In this document: positions 54,579 through 62,694 of the stretch, in pieces | Position numbering within the stretch: the stretch's first letter is position 1 | Layout of the letters: each line of letters begins with the position of its first letter | Assembly (NCBI GenBank): GCA_947629795.1 | Contig: CANRFC010000005.1 | Span: 1 to 64,000 of the forward strand | Direction of reading: 5' to 3' | From: an uncultured Oscillospiraceae bacterium | GTDB lineage: Bacteria; Bacillota; Clostridia; Oscillospirales; Oscillospiraceae | DNA: 64,000 bases | Position numbers and translations under genes: made by a program | Notes under the pieces: model-generated | The model's input: only the letters and a program-made list of their open reading frames with translations | The model's database searches: none | Told to the model about the DNA's origin: nothing

Positions 54579-55181
54579 TCACTTCACCATCCGTTTCAGG
54601 GCCTGCTTGATGATCTGCTCCAGGGTCAGGCTCTCCATGTCGATGCCCTTCAGGGCCGCGGCGATCTCGGGGGCGGAGTAGCCCAGCACCGCCAGGGCGG
54701 CCCCGGCCTCGCTGGTCTTGTTCTCCGGGATGACAGTGACCCCGGTGCCGCCGTAGCTCTCCCCGGTGGCGCCCAACTGGCCCTTGGCCAGCTTGTCCTT
54801 CAGCTCCAGAATGATGCGCTGGGCGATCTTCTTGCCGACACCGGGGGCCGCGGTGAGAGCCTTTTCGTCCCCGGTGATGATGGACAGAGCAAGCTGGTCG
54901 GCCGTGGCCGAGGACAGGATGGACAGGGCCGCCTTGGGCCCCACTCCGGATACACCAATGAGCATTTCAAAGCAGCTCCGCTCGCTCTCGCTGGCGAAGC
55001 CGTAGAGCTCCATGGCGTCCTCCCGGATGTTGAGATAGGTGTAGAGTTTGGCCGGCTTGCCCCGCTCCAGGGCGGCCAGGGTAACGTTGGTGGTCCGGCA
55101 GGCAAAGCCCACCCCGCCGCAGTCGATGACCGCCAGGTTGGGGCCCACCTTGGCCAGACTTCCGCTGAGATATTCAAACAT
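54579..55181 (-). CDS. ruvA: Holliday junction DNA helicase subunit RuvA
   Basis: Tetrameric junction-binding subunit of 200 residues. OB domain (1-63), HhH domain with LIGVSGVGPKAALSIL and AAPGVGKKIAQRIILELKD (two helix-hairpin-helix motifs), and the RuvB-binding C-terminal domain (about 150-200) with ALAVLGYSAPEIAAAL. AGGAGAG precedes ATG 55181. Confidence 0.97.
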   Translation of the reverse strand: MFEYLSGSLAKVGPNLAVIDCGGVGFACRTTNVTLAALERGKPAKLYTYLNIREDAMELYGFASESERSCFEMLIGVSGVGPKAALSILSSATADQLALSIITGDEKALTAAPGVGKKIAQRIILELKDKLAKGQLGATGESYGGTGVTVIPENKTSEAGAALAVLGYSAPEIAAALKGIDMESLTLEQIIKQALKRMVK

Positions 55182-55206
55182 TCCGCATCTCTCCTACTGT
55201 TTGCTG

Positions 55207-55746
55207 TTACTTGCTGGGGTGCTTCACCGCGTACCGCCCGGAGCCCGGCCGGGCCGCGTCGGCGCTCTGGAGCCGGGAGGTGTTGGACCGGGCATGGCAC
55301 AGGGCGATGGCCACCGCGTCGGCGGCGTCGTCGGGCCGGATGACACTTTTGAGCCGCAAGAGCCGCTTGGTCATGTCCATGACCTGACGTTTTTCCGCCT
55401 TGCCGTAGCCTGTTACCGCCAGCTTGACCTCCGAGGGGCTGTACTCGTAGATGGGCACCCCAGCCCGTTCCGCCGCGCACAGGATGACCCCCCGGGCCTG
55501 GGCCACGCCGATGCCGGTGGTCACATTGTTGGTAAAGTAGAGCTCCTCAATGGCCATGGCGTCGGGGTGAAAGGTCTCAAAGAGCTCTGAGAGGTCATTT
55601 TCGATTTGGAGCAGGCGTCTGGGAAGGGGCTGACCCGCTTCGGTCCGTACCGCGCCGCAGGAGAGAAGATCCTGACGGCCCGGTCCACATCGGACCACGC
55701 CGAAGCCCACGATGGCAAAACCGGGGTCGATGCCCAACACCACCAT
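55207..55746 (-). CDS. ruvC: Holliday junction resolvase RuvC
   Basis: Endonuclease of 179 residues that cuts Holliday junctions. Acidic residues are present: Asp in LGIDPGFAIVGFG (residue 7), Glu in IEELYFTNNV (near 68) and the C-terminal DDAADAVAIALCH (near 140). It heads the operon ruvC-ruvA-DUF6054-Imm26-like-ruvB-glmM. Confidence 0.96.
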   Translation of the reverse strand: MVVLGIDPGFAIVGFGVVRCGPGRQDLLSCGAVRTEAGQPLPRRLLQIENDLSELFETFHPDAMAIEELYFTNNVTTGIGVAQARGVILCAAERAGVPIYEYSPSEVKLAVTGYGKAEKRQVMDMTKRLLRLKSVIRPDDAADAVAIALCHARSNTSRLQSADAARPGSGRYAVKHPSK

Positions 55747-55778
55747 GCCGCTCCCTCCTTCTGACCACAGATACAGTT

Positions 55779-55807
55779 ATTTTATCATTTCTCCCTCCCA
55801 AACGCAA
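55779..55807 (-). promoter_or_regulatory. Promoter of the ruvC operon
   Basis: On the minus strand: TTGCGT (55807-55802), a 17-base spacer and TAAAAT (55784-55779). It lies directly behind the lysC terminator. Confidence 0.55.
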
Positions 55808-55810
55808 CCA

Positions 55811-55850
55811 AAACAAGGACGCTCCCCGAAAGTTTTGGGGAGCGTCCTTG
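55811..55850 (-). terminator. Terminator of lysC
   Basis: Perfect 14-bp stem (55814-55827 with 55837-55850) followed by TTTTGG on the minus strand. Confidence 0.75.
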
Positions 55851-55863
55851 GCTTTTTATTGAC

Positions 55864-57096
55864 TTAGAGGGAATTCTGACCGGCGATCTCGTCGAAGAAT
55901 TTTCTGTGGACCACCCGGACCGCCCGGTCGGCCTCATCGGCATCCACCAGCACCGAGACCTTGATCTCACTGGTGGAGATCATGTGGATGTTGATGCCGG
56001 CGTTGAAGAGGGCCTCGAACATGGAGGCCGCCACGCCGGGGTTGTTCATCATGCCGGCGCCCACGATGGAGACCTTGGCGATGTTGTCGTTGACGTCGAT
56101 GCGGTCAAAGCCGATGTAGTCGCGATTTTCCTCCAGAACGCGCTCGGCGTCCTCCAAATCGCTCTTGGCCACGGTGAAGCTGATGTCCTTCTTGTCCCCC
56201 CGCCCGATGGACTGGAGGATCAGGTCCACGTTGATCTTCTTGCCTGAGAGCAGAGAGAAGATACGGAAGGCGATGCCGGGCTCGTCGGCCAGGTCCACCA
56301 GAGCCAGCCGGGCCACGTTCTTGTCCTTGGCAATGCTGCTGACGTGGGATTTTTCCATGATCTTTACGACCTCCTTGACTTTGGTCCCCGGTCTTCCCGA
56401 GAAGCTGGACAGGACCTCCAGGTCCACATTGTATCGCTTTGCCATTTCCACCGAGCGGTTGTGGAGCACCTGGGCCCCCAGGGTGGCCAGCTCCAGCATC
56501 TCGTCGAAGGTGATCTCCTCCAGTTTGTGGGCCTCGGGCACCAGCCGGGGATCGGCGGTGAAGACGCCGTCCACATCGGTGTAGATCTGGCACAGGTCGG
56601 CGTGGAGCACAGCCGCCAGGGCCACCGCCGAGGTGTCAGAGCCGCCCCGGCCCAGAGTGGTGATGTCTCCGTAGCGGTTGATGCCCTGGAAGCCGGTGAC
56701 AATGACGATGCTACGCTTATCCAGCTCGGCCAGGATGCGCTCGGTGTCGATGCGCTTGATGCGGGCGTTGCCATAGCCGGTGTTGGACTGCACCCCCGCC
56801 TGCCAGCCGGTGAGGGAGATCACCGGGCAGCCCAGGACCTCGATAGCCATGGCACACAGGGCGCAGGAGATCTGCTCGCCGGTGGAGAGGAGCATATCCA
56901 TCTCCCGCCGGGAGGCGTGGGGATTGATCTCCTTGGCCTTCTCGATGAGGTCGTCGGTGGTGTCGCCCTGGGCGGAGAGGACCACCACCACGTTGTGGCC
57001 CCGTTTATAGGTCTCGGTGATGATCCGGGCCACGTTGCGGAGCTTATCCGCGTCGGCCACGGAGCTGCCGCCGAATTTCTGCACAATAAGTCCCAT
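55864..57096 (-). CDS. lysC: Aspartate kinase
   Basis: First step of the lysine/threonine/methionine pathway: aspartate to aspartyl phosphate. 410 residues, with kinase domain (VQKFGGSSVADADKLRNVA; GRGGSDTSAVALAA; YTDVDGVFTADPR) and two C-terminal ACT domains (about 265-410), normally the site of feedback inhibition by lysine or threonine. Which amino acid inhibits cannot be read here. It lies just downstream of hom and the ACT regulator; a possible separate promoter lies in the gap. Confidence 0.95.
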   Translation of the reverse strand: MGLIVQKFGGSSVADADKLRNVARIITETYKRGHNVVVVLSAQGDTTDDLIEKAKEINPHASRREMDMLLSTGEQISCALCAMAIEVLGCPVISLTGWQAGVQSNTGYGNARIKRIDTERILAELDKRSIVIVTGFQGINRYGDITTLGRGGSDTSAVALAAVLHADLCQIYTDVDGVFTADPRLVPEAHKLEEITFDEMLELATLGAQVLHNRSVEMAKRYNVDLEVLSSFSGRPGTKVKEVVKIMEKSHVSSIAKDKNVARLALVDLADEPGIAFRIFSLLSGKKINVDLILQSIGRGDKKDISFTVAKSDLEDAERVLEENRDYIGFDRIDVNDNIAKVSIVGAGMMNNPGVAASMFEALFNAGINIHMISTSEIKVSVLVDADEADRAVRVVHRKFFDEIAGQNSL

Positions 57097-57129
57097 ATGA
57101 CGTTGTACCCCCTTGGTAGGTCATAGTCT

Positions 57130-57159
57130 ATTTTATGCGCCCCTTGAGACTGCCGTCAG
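57130..57159 (-). promoter_or_regulatory. Candidate promoter of lysC
   Basis: On the minus strand: CTGACG (57159-57154), an 18-base spacer and TAAAAT (57135-57130). The -35 box overlaps the end of hom. Confidence 0.3.
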
Positions 57160-58367
57160 CCCTCCAGCACCCGGAAGACCGACAGAGGTTTCTCTCCTGC
57201 CAGGGCTGCATCCAGGGCGGCACGGGTCATGGGCCTGGTGAGGAAGGCGGTCTCCCCTTCCGGGGCGTCCTCCCGAGCCAGGGGCTCGCCCGCCATAATG
57301 GCCGCCGCCCGGGCGGAGGGAGCGGAAAGCCGGACGTACCAAGGGCTCTCCAGGCTGTCAGGACCCCGGACGGCGTCAGGGGCGCCGGGGCCCCAGTCCA
57401 GATACTTGGGCGCCCCCTTGGTGCGGACGGCCTCCATCACATCGGCCACCACGGCGGAGGCGGTGGGCAGCTTGCCAGCCCCCCGGCCGTAGAACATCAC
57501 GTCTCCGATGGCGTTTCCCTTGACCTTGATGGCGTTGAATACGTCGTCGACCCCCGACAACGGGTCCTCCTCCCCCACCAGATGGGGCGCCACGAAGGCG
57601 GTAACACGACCGTCCTCCTCCCGGATGGCCCGGCCCAGGAGCTTGAGCTTGCAGCCCCGGCTGCCGGCGTAGGCCACATCGGCCAACGTCACGGCAGAGA
57701 TGCCCTCAGTGGGCACCTGGGCGGGATAGATGTGCCTCCCAAAGGCCAGAGAGGCCAGGATGCAGATCTTTCGGCAGGCGTCGTGGCCCTCCACGTCGGC
57801 GGTGGGGTCGGCCTCAGCATAGCCCTTTGCCTGGGCCTCCTTCAGGGCATCGTCAAAGGACAGACCGCCCCGGATCATCCGCATCAGGATATAGTTGGTG
57901 GTGCCGTTGAGGATACCGGTGATCTCCTGAAGCTCGTTGGCGGCCAGGCACTGTTTCAGGGGCCGGATGATGGGGATGCCGCCCCCCACGCTGGCCTCGT
58001 AGAGGTAGCTCACCCCGTGCTCCCTGGCCAGCTCCATGAGCTCGCAGCCGTGCTCGGCCACCAGCTCCTTGTTGGAGGTGACCACGCTCTTCCCCGCCGT
58101 CAGGGCCCGTTTGGTGAATTCCCAGGCGATCCTGGCCCCGCCGATGGTCTCCACAACGATGTCCACCTCAGGGTCGTTCTCGATGAGGGAAAAATCATGG
58201 ATGACCAGTGGGGCAAAGGGGCTGTCGGGAAAATCCCGTACGTCCAGGACATATTTCAGCTCCACCGGGGAGTGGACCTTTTCCCCGATGTGCGCTCCGT
58301 TCTCAGTCAGGACCTGGGCAACACCGGAACCCACCGTGCCAAAGCCCAGAATGGCAACCTTTGCCAT
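57156..58367 (-). CDS. hom: Homoserine dehydrogenase
   Basis: Reduces aspartate semialdehyde to homoserine, committing carbon to threonine and methionine. 403 residues: Rossmann domain LGFGTVGSGVAQVL (residues 7-20), catalytic domain with VGGGIPIIRPLKQ, GILNGTTNYIL and DPTADVEGHDACRK. The C-terminal ACT domain of longer homologues seems reduced (about 50-60 residues remain). It lies 21 bases after the ACT-domain regulator gene. Confidence 0.94.
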   Translation of the reverse strand: MAKVAILGFGTVGSGVAQVLTENGAHIGEKVHSPVELKYVLDVRDFPDSPFAPLVIHDFSLIENDPEVDIVVETIGGARIAWEFTKRALTAGKSVVTSNKELVAEHGCELMELAREHGVSYLYEASVGGGIPIIRPLKQCLAANELQEITGILNGTTNYILMRMIRGGLSFDDALKEAQAKGYAEADPTADVEGHDACRKICILASLAFGRHIYPAQVPTEGISAVTLADVAYAGSRGCKLKLLGRAIREEDGRVTAFVAPHLVGEEDPLSGVDDVFNAIKVKGNAIGDVMFYGRGAGKLPTASAVVADVMEAVRTKGAPKYLDWGPGAPDAVRGPDSLESPWYVRLSAPSARAAAIMAGEPLAREDAPEGETAFLTRPMTRAALDAALAGEKPLSVFRVLEG

Positions 58368-58388
58368 AGGTGCTCTCTCCTTTCTCTC

Positions 58389-58829
58389 TCAGCCGGCCAA
58401 GATCTCGCAGCGGACCACACCGGGAACCTCCCCCACCTGACTGAGCAGCTCCTCCATGGTCATGGTCAGAGCGGAGGTCTCGGCGCCGATGCTCACGGCG
58501 GCACTGCCTCCGGCGGGAATGTTCTGGTTGATGGTGAGGATGTTGGCCCCGCTGCGGGCAAAGATATTCAGCACCGAGGACAGGACCCCCGGCTCATTCT
58601 TCATCATCACCTGGAAGGTGACGATGCGGCCGTTGAGCATGTCATTGAATGGCCGCAGGGCGTCCTTATATTTATAAAAGGCGCTGCGGCTGATGCCCAC
58701 CTCCCGGGTGGCCTGGTTGACGGTCTCGGCCTCCCCGGTCTCCAGAAGCTGCTTGGCCCTGGCCACCTTCAAAAAGATGTCAGGAAGGGCCTGAGCGTCT
58801 ACAATATAGTATTGGTGCGGCGTTCCCAT
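58389..58829 (-). CDS. ACT-domain protein, PheB/UPF0735-like
   Basis: A 146-residue protein with an N-terminal helix-turn-helix-like part (TVNQATREVGISRSAFYKYK, near 35-55) and a C-terminal ACT domain (about 70-146; VMMKNEPGVLSSVLNIFARS). B. subtilis PheB has this make-up. It is probably an amino-acid-sensing regulator; its place ahead of hom and lysC suggests control by threonine, lysine or a related ligand. ATG 58829 has GAGGAGG eleven bases upstream. Confidence 0.85.
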   Translation of the reverse strand: MGTPHQYYIVDAQALPDIFLKVARAKQLLETGEAETVNQATREVGISRSAFYKYKDALRPFNDMLNGRIVTFQVMMKNEPGVLSSVLNIFARSGANILTINQNIPAGGSAAVSIGAETSALTMTMEELLSQVGEVPGVVRCEILAG

Positions 58830-58891
58830 CCTATGCCCAACCTCCTCTTGCTGTCCGTGTGGAATGTGCATTTGTATTTGTGCTGAAGTAT

Positions 58892-58920
58892 ATTCTACCA
58901 TAGCCCGTCCAAAACCGCAA
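58892..58920 (-). promoter_or_regulatory. Promoter of the ACT regulator-hom operon
   Basis: On the minus strand: TTGCGG (58920-58915), a 17-base spacer and TAGAAT (58897-58892). Confidence 0.55.
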
Positions 58921-58975
58921 CCGACTTTCCCCAAAAAAGGTGCCCAACTTCCCTCGCCCTCCCGGCGGCGGTTTT

Positions 58976-59017
58976 GCAAAAAATAACGAGAGAGCACGCC
59001 TGGACGTGCTCTCTCGT
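58976..59017 (-). terminator. Terminator of the PBP gene
   Basis: 13-bp stem (58986-58998 with 59005-59017, 6-base loop) followed on the minus strand by TTATTTTTTG. Confidence 0.8.
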
Positions 59018-59023
59018 GGGGAT

Positions 59024-61741
59024 TCAGGCATCCGGAGGAAGCAGGATCTCCGGGTCGCTCTCCACCGGGGCCGGCGGATCGGTCACCTCCGGCGGCGGCG
59101 AAGTGGGCTCCTCACCATGGATCCCTTCACTGGGCACAGGAGGCGGAGTAAGCTCCCCGATCTCCCCGCCGGTCTCCTCAGGAGGCAGCAGGGGTTCTGC
59201 CGTGGGGTAGGTGGCCGGGTCGGCCGGGTCAAAGAGGGGATCCTGTTCCGCTGTGGGCCAGGTGGAGGGGTCGGTGATGTCAAAGGTCGCCGGGTCGTAA
59301 GGCTCAGGCTCCAGGAACCACTCCTCCGTGTGGATGGGACAGGTCCCCAAGGCCTCCAGGGCACTCTTGGTATACCCGTTGTCCTCTGGAACTACGCCGC
59401 CCACATACTCCCGCGGAAAGTCCAGAACAGAAATGGTGACTTTCCCGGCGATCTGGGTGCCGTCCTCCAGCGTACCGGCCTCGGGGCAGAACTCTCCGGC
59501 CAGATAGTACTTGGGGCCGTCCGTCTCGCCCTCTTCTTCTGTAACGGCAGAGGCATTGCACACCTCCACCTGGACGTGGGCGTCGCAGTACTCGGTGGGT
59601 ACATCCTCGGCGTAGAGATATCCCTTGGCCACCCGGCTGCCCCGCTGGTCGGCCCGGCAGGCGTCGGTGGGAAGCTTTCCGGTATCCATACAGTACTCAA
59701 ACTCCACCAGTTCATCAGGCTTGGGGAAGGATTTGTTTTCCAGATCGCTGTGGACCTGGCTCATGACCATGCTCCACAGCTTGGCCGCCGGGTTTCCCTT
59801 GGCCTCTACCCGCTCCGGATTGTCATAGCCCACCCATACCGCGGCGGTGTAATAGGGCGTATAGCCCACAAACCACCGGTCACAGTTGGAGGTAGTGGAG
59901 CCGGTCTTGCCGGCGATGGTCATGCCCTCAAAGTAGGCGTCGTCACCGCCGCCCTCGGTGACCACGTGCTGGAGCATTTCGTTGATATAGTAGACGGTCT
60001 TCTCCTTGAGCACCGGCACGCTGACGCTCTCGTTGTTCAGCAGCTCCCTCTGGTTGGGGTCCACGGCCGCCGAGAGGACCACCTTGGAGTAGGTCCTGGG
60101 CTTGATATACACGCCGTTGCGTGGAAATACCGAATAGGCGCCTGCCATATCCATGGTGGAAACTCCGTCGGTAAGGCCACCCAGAGCCAGCTGGGAGTAG
60201 CCGATATCCGACTTCACCGAACCGTTGATGGTCCGGCTGACCACCAGATGGTCGGGATCCACTCCAAACTTTTCAACCAGATACTCATAGCCCACCTGGG
60301 GGGTGACCTGCATCAGGGTCCGAACCGCCACGGTGTTGGTGGAGTTTGCCACAGCGTAGTCCACCGTCATTTGTCCGAAATAGCGGTTGTTCACGTTGGA
60401 GGGCCAGGGCTTCTCCCCCAGCAGCATGGGAGGGCTGTCCTCCAGGACCGAATAGGGCGTAATGAGCCCCATCTCCAATGCGGGAGCGTATACCGACAGA
60501 GGCTTGATGGAAGAGCCCGGCTGCCGCTGGGTCCGGGAGGCCCGGTTCCAGCCCCGGGTATCCTTCACCGTCTTCTCTCCCATCTTGCCCGCCAGACCCA
60601 CCACGTTGCCCTGGGGGTCCACCACCACGATGGCAGACTGGAGCTGCTGGCCGGAAGGCGAGGTATAGGGCAGATTCTCGGCGTTGGAATAGATATCCTC
60701 CACCGCCGCCTGCACCTTGGGGTCCAGGCAGGCATAGATCTCCAGGCCACCGGAATAGACCAGGTCCTTGGCCACGGTCTCGGAGTAGTTGTACTGGTCC
60801 ATAAGGTCGTTGATAACGTCGGTGATGACCTGCTCGGTGTACCAGCTGTAATTGGTGTTGGTCTTGCCCGAGGAGTCGGCGGATCGGAAGTTGATGACCT
60901 CAGCCTTGGCCGCCACCTTCTCCTCCTCGGAGATATAGCCCTCGGTCTCCATCCAGTCCAGCACATAGCCCCGCCGCTCGGCGTTCTTTTCCGGGTGGGT
61001 AAAAGGGTCGTAGATGGAGGGGTTGTTGGTGATGGAGATCAGGCTGGCGCACTCGGCCAGGTCCAGCTCGGAGACATGCTTTCCAAAGTACTTGTAGGAG
61101 GCGGTATACACCCCGTAGCAGTTCCTGCCAAAGTAGACATAGTTGAGATACCACTCCAGGGTCTGCTCCTTGGAGTATTTCTTGTCGAACTCCAGGGCGG
61201 TGAAGATCTCCTGGACTTTCCGCTTCACCGTCACGTCGTCATACTGGGTCAGGTTCTTGATGAGCTGCTGGGTGATGGTGGATCCGCCCCGGATCTTGCC
61301 GCCGGTAAAGAAGGAGAGCACGCCCCGGCCGGTACTGAGCCAGTCCACGCCGTGGTGCTTATAGAAGCGCCGGTCCTCGATGGCCACGGCGGCGTTGAGC
61401 AGATCCTTGGGGATGTTCTCATAGGCCACCAGTACCCGGTCCTCGCCGCCGTGAAGGGTCTCATACTCCACGGCCTCACCGGTGATGGGGTCAGTATAGT
61501 AAATGGTGCTGGACAGGTTCATGGGGTAGTCGGCCACGTCCAGGTCTGTCTTGGGCATGATGACGGTCTTGATATACACGGCGGCAAAGCAGGCCAGGAA
61601 AGAGCAGGTAATGACAAACACCAGCAGCAGTGTGCCGATGATGGTAAGGACCCTGCGCAGGACCGGATGGCGCCTTCTTCGTTTTCGCACGGGCCGAGGC
61701 TCGCCGCTCTGAGCGGGACGCTGGGTATTCTCTTCAGCCAC
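59024..61741 (-). CDS. Class A penicillin-binding protein (PBP1A-type)
   Basis: Bifunctional peptidoglycan synthase of 905 residues: a short Arg-rich cytoplasmic tail, one membrane helix (about 27-50), glycosyltransferase domain with EDRRFYKHHGVDW (near 118) and GGSTITQQLIKN, then the transpeptidase domain with SSIK (near 410), STN (near 465) and KTGS (near 609). The last 100 residues are rich in Pro, Glu, Asp and Thr with a repeated DPxTxPTAE element, an extracellular tail seen in Firmicute PBP1. The start is a GTG at 61741 with GGAGGT six bases upstream. Confidence 0.95.
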   Translation of the reverse strand: MAEENTQRPAQSGEPRPVRKRRRRHPVLRRVLTIIGTLLLVFVITCSFLACFAAVYIKTVIMPKTDLDVADYPMNLSSTIYYTDPITGEAVEYETLHGGEDRVLVAYENIPKDLLNAAVAIEDRRFYKHHGVDWLSTGRGVLSFFTGGKIRGGSTITQQLIKNLTQYDDVTVKRKVQEIFTALEFDKKYSKEQTLEWYLNYVYFGRNCYGVYTASYKYFGKHVSELDLAECASLISITNNPSIYDPFTHPEKNAERRGYVLDWMETEGYISEEEKVAAKAEVINFRSADSSGKTNTNYSWYTEQVITDVINDLMDQYNYSETVAKDLVYSGGLEIYACLDPKVQAAVEDIYSNAENLPYTSPSGQQLQSAIVVVDPQGNVVGLAGKMGEKTVKDTRGWNRASRTQRQPGSSIKPLSVYAPALEMGLITPYSVLEDSPPMLLGEKPWPSNVNNRYFGQMTVDYAVANSTNTVAVRTLMQVTPQVGYEYLVEKFGVDPDHLVVSRTINGSVKSDIGYSQLALGGLTDGVSTMDMAGAYSVFPRNGVYIKPRTYSKVVLSAAVDPNQRELLNNESVSVPVLKEKTVYYINEMLQHVVTEGGGDDAYFEGMTIAGKTGSTTSNCDRWFVGYTPYYTAAVWVGYDNPERVEAKGNPAAKLWSMVMSQVHSDLENKSFPKPDELVEFEYCMDTGKLPTDACRADQRGSRVAKGYLYAEDVPTEYCDAHVQVEVCNASAVTEEEGETDGPKYYLAGEFCPEAGTLEDGTQIAGKVTISVLDFPREYVGGVVPEDNGYTKSALEALGTCPIHTEEWFLEPEPYDPATFDITDPSTWPTAEQDPLFDPADPATYPTAEPLLPPEETGGEIGELTPPPVPSEGIHGEEPTSPPPEVTDPPAPVESDPEILLPPDA

Positions 61742-61798
61742 AGTGATACCTCCATTGACAGGTTTCCCTGAAAAATGTGTATATGATCTGATTCTTAC

Positions 61799-61827
61799 AT
61801 TATAGCCATGATAGCCCATTTTGTCCA
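61799..61827 (-). promoter_or_regulatory. Promoter of the PBP gene
   Basis: On the minus strand: TGGACA (61827-61822), a 17-base spacer and TATAAT (61804-61799). Confidence 0.7.
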
Positions 61828-61900
61828 GTCAAAAAAAGCTGAAGATATCCTTACGATCCCCTCCCCTTCCGCCGCGGCAAAAATTTCGCCTGCGGCGGCC

Positions 61901-61929
61901 TTGCTTTTTCCCCTCTGAGGGGGTACAAT
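61901..61929 (+). promoter_or_regulatory. Promoter of the DUF1292 gene
   Basis: TTGCTT (61901-61906), a 17-base spacer and TACAAT (61924-61929). Confidence 0.6.
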
Positions 61930-61963
61930 AGTGGCAGAAATTCAGTACAAGGAGGTCCACCCC

Positions 61964-62257
61964 ATGAGCGAGGAATACGGCCCCGATTTCGTCTCCCTCA
62001 CCGATGAGGACGGAAATGAATTTGAACTGGAGCATGTGGACACCATAGAGTACAAGGGACAGATCTACATGGCCTTCTTCCCCGCCGACACTGGGGAGGA
62101 CACCGAGGACGACCCGGACACCGGCCTCATCATCCTCAAGGTCATCCAGGAAGACGGCGAGGAGCAACTCGCCACTCTGGACAGTGACGAGGAGCTGGAG
62201 GAGGTCTACGACCAATTCATGCAGGACCTCTTCGACGAGGAGGATGAGGAGGGCTGA
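61964..62257 (+). CDS. DUF1292 family protein
   Basis: A 97-residue, very acidic protein of the DUF1292 family: DFVSLTDEDGNEFELEHVDT is the conserved N-terminal beta-rich block, then IYMAFFPAD, and LDSDEELEEVYDQFMQDL near the end. In other Firmicutes DUF1292 genes (yrzB) sit with yrrK and yrzL near alaS; that linkage is broken here, although alaS is elsewhere in this window. Function unknown. ATG 61964 follows AGGAGG by eight bases. Confidence 0.85.
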   Translation: MSEEYGPDFVSLTDEDGNEFELEHVDTIEYKGQIYMAFFPADTGEDTEDDPDTGLIILKVIQEDGEEQLATLDSDEELEEVYDQFMQDLFDEEDEEG

Positions 62258-62289
62258 CCTGCCTCACCCGCCGGATTTGGAACGCAAAA

Positions 62290-62495
62290 CCCTGCCTGGT
62301 TCGTGATGGGCTCTTTTAAACCCACATTTAGAAAACGGGATGCTAACTCGACACCGCGGTTCGCAGACCTCCCGGCCTATGGCCGGAAGTTGGGAGCGGT
62401 AAAGCGGTGCGGAGGCGACCCACCTGCCGGAGACGTGCAGGTTCTAAACGGGTCCACACGGCCAAGGCGGGGCTTTTTTCTGCAGAACGGCAGGG
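62290..62495 (+). ncRNA. Structured non-coding RNA candidate (raiA-motif/ARRPOF-like or 6S-like)
   Basis: A 206-base intergenic segment with strong RNA signs and no convincing reading frame. CCCTGCC (62290-62296) can pair with GGCAGGG (62489-62495) to close the whole. Inside are GGG/CCC around TCTTTTAAA, a conserved-looking single-stranded stretch with AAAACGGGATGCTAACTCG, CACCGC/GCGGTG, CCGGCC/GGCCGG with loop TAT, and GACCC-ACCTGC/GCAGGT-GGGTC. Size and layout recall the raiA-motif RNA of Clostridia; a 6S RNA is the alternative. No clear promoter of its own is seen, so it may be processed from the DUF1292 transcript. Strand is chosen from the T-tailed terminator downstream. Confidence 0.55.
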
Positions 62496-62564
62496 CCGGC
62501 GTTTCTCCCGTCTTCGCCCAGATGTGGGCAAAAGCTGAAGATCTTCTTTCTCTTCTCCATCAGA

Positions 62565-62587
62565 AACCGCTTTGAGAGCGGTTTTTT
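62565..62587 (+). terminator. Terminator downstream of the structured RNA
   Basis: AACCGCT (62565-62571) pairs with AGCGGTT (62577-62583), followed by four further T (six in all). It lies 70 bases after the closing helix of the RNA candidate. Confidence 0.75.
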
Positions 62588-62609
62588 GCTTTTTCCCGCC
62601 TTTTGGGGC

Positions 62610-62638
62610 TTGCATGACGGAAGATTTTCTTGTATAAT
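62610..62638 (+). promoter_or_regulatory. Promoter of the foldase gene
   Basis: TTGCAT (62610-62615), a 17-base spacer and TATAAT (62633-62638). Confidence 0.7.
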
Positions 62639-62694
62639 AACAACTTGCGTAAAACGCCTTTTTTGACAGCAAATAATTGAGAGGACTGAACTGC

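Noticed and set aside
57135..58886. Plus-strand open frame of 583 codons antisense to hom and the ACT regulator
   Set aside because: It covers two genes with clear domains on the minus strand.
58940..61771. Plus-strand open frame of 943 codons antisense to the PBP gene
   Set aside because: It mirrors a full PBP1A with all motifs; the antisense product is Gly/His/Val-rich low-complexity, a shadow of GC-rich third codon positions.
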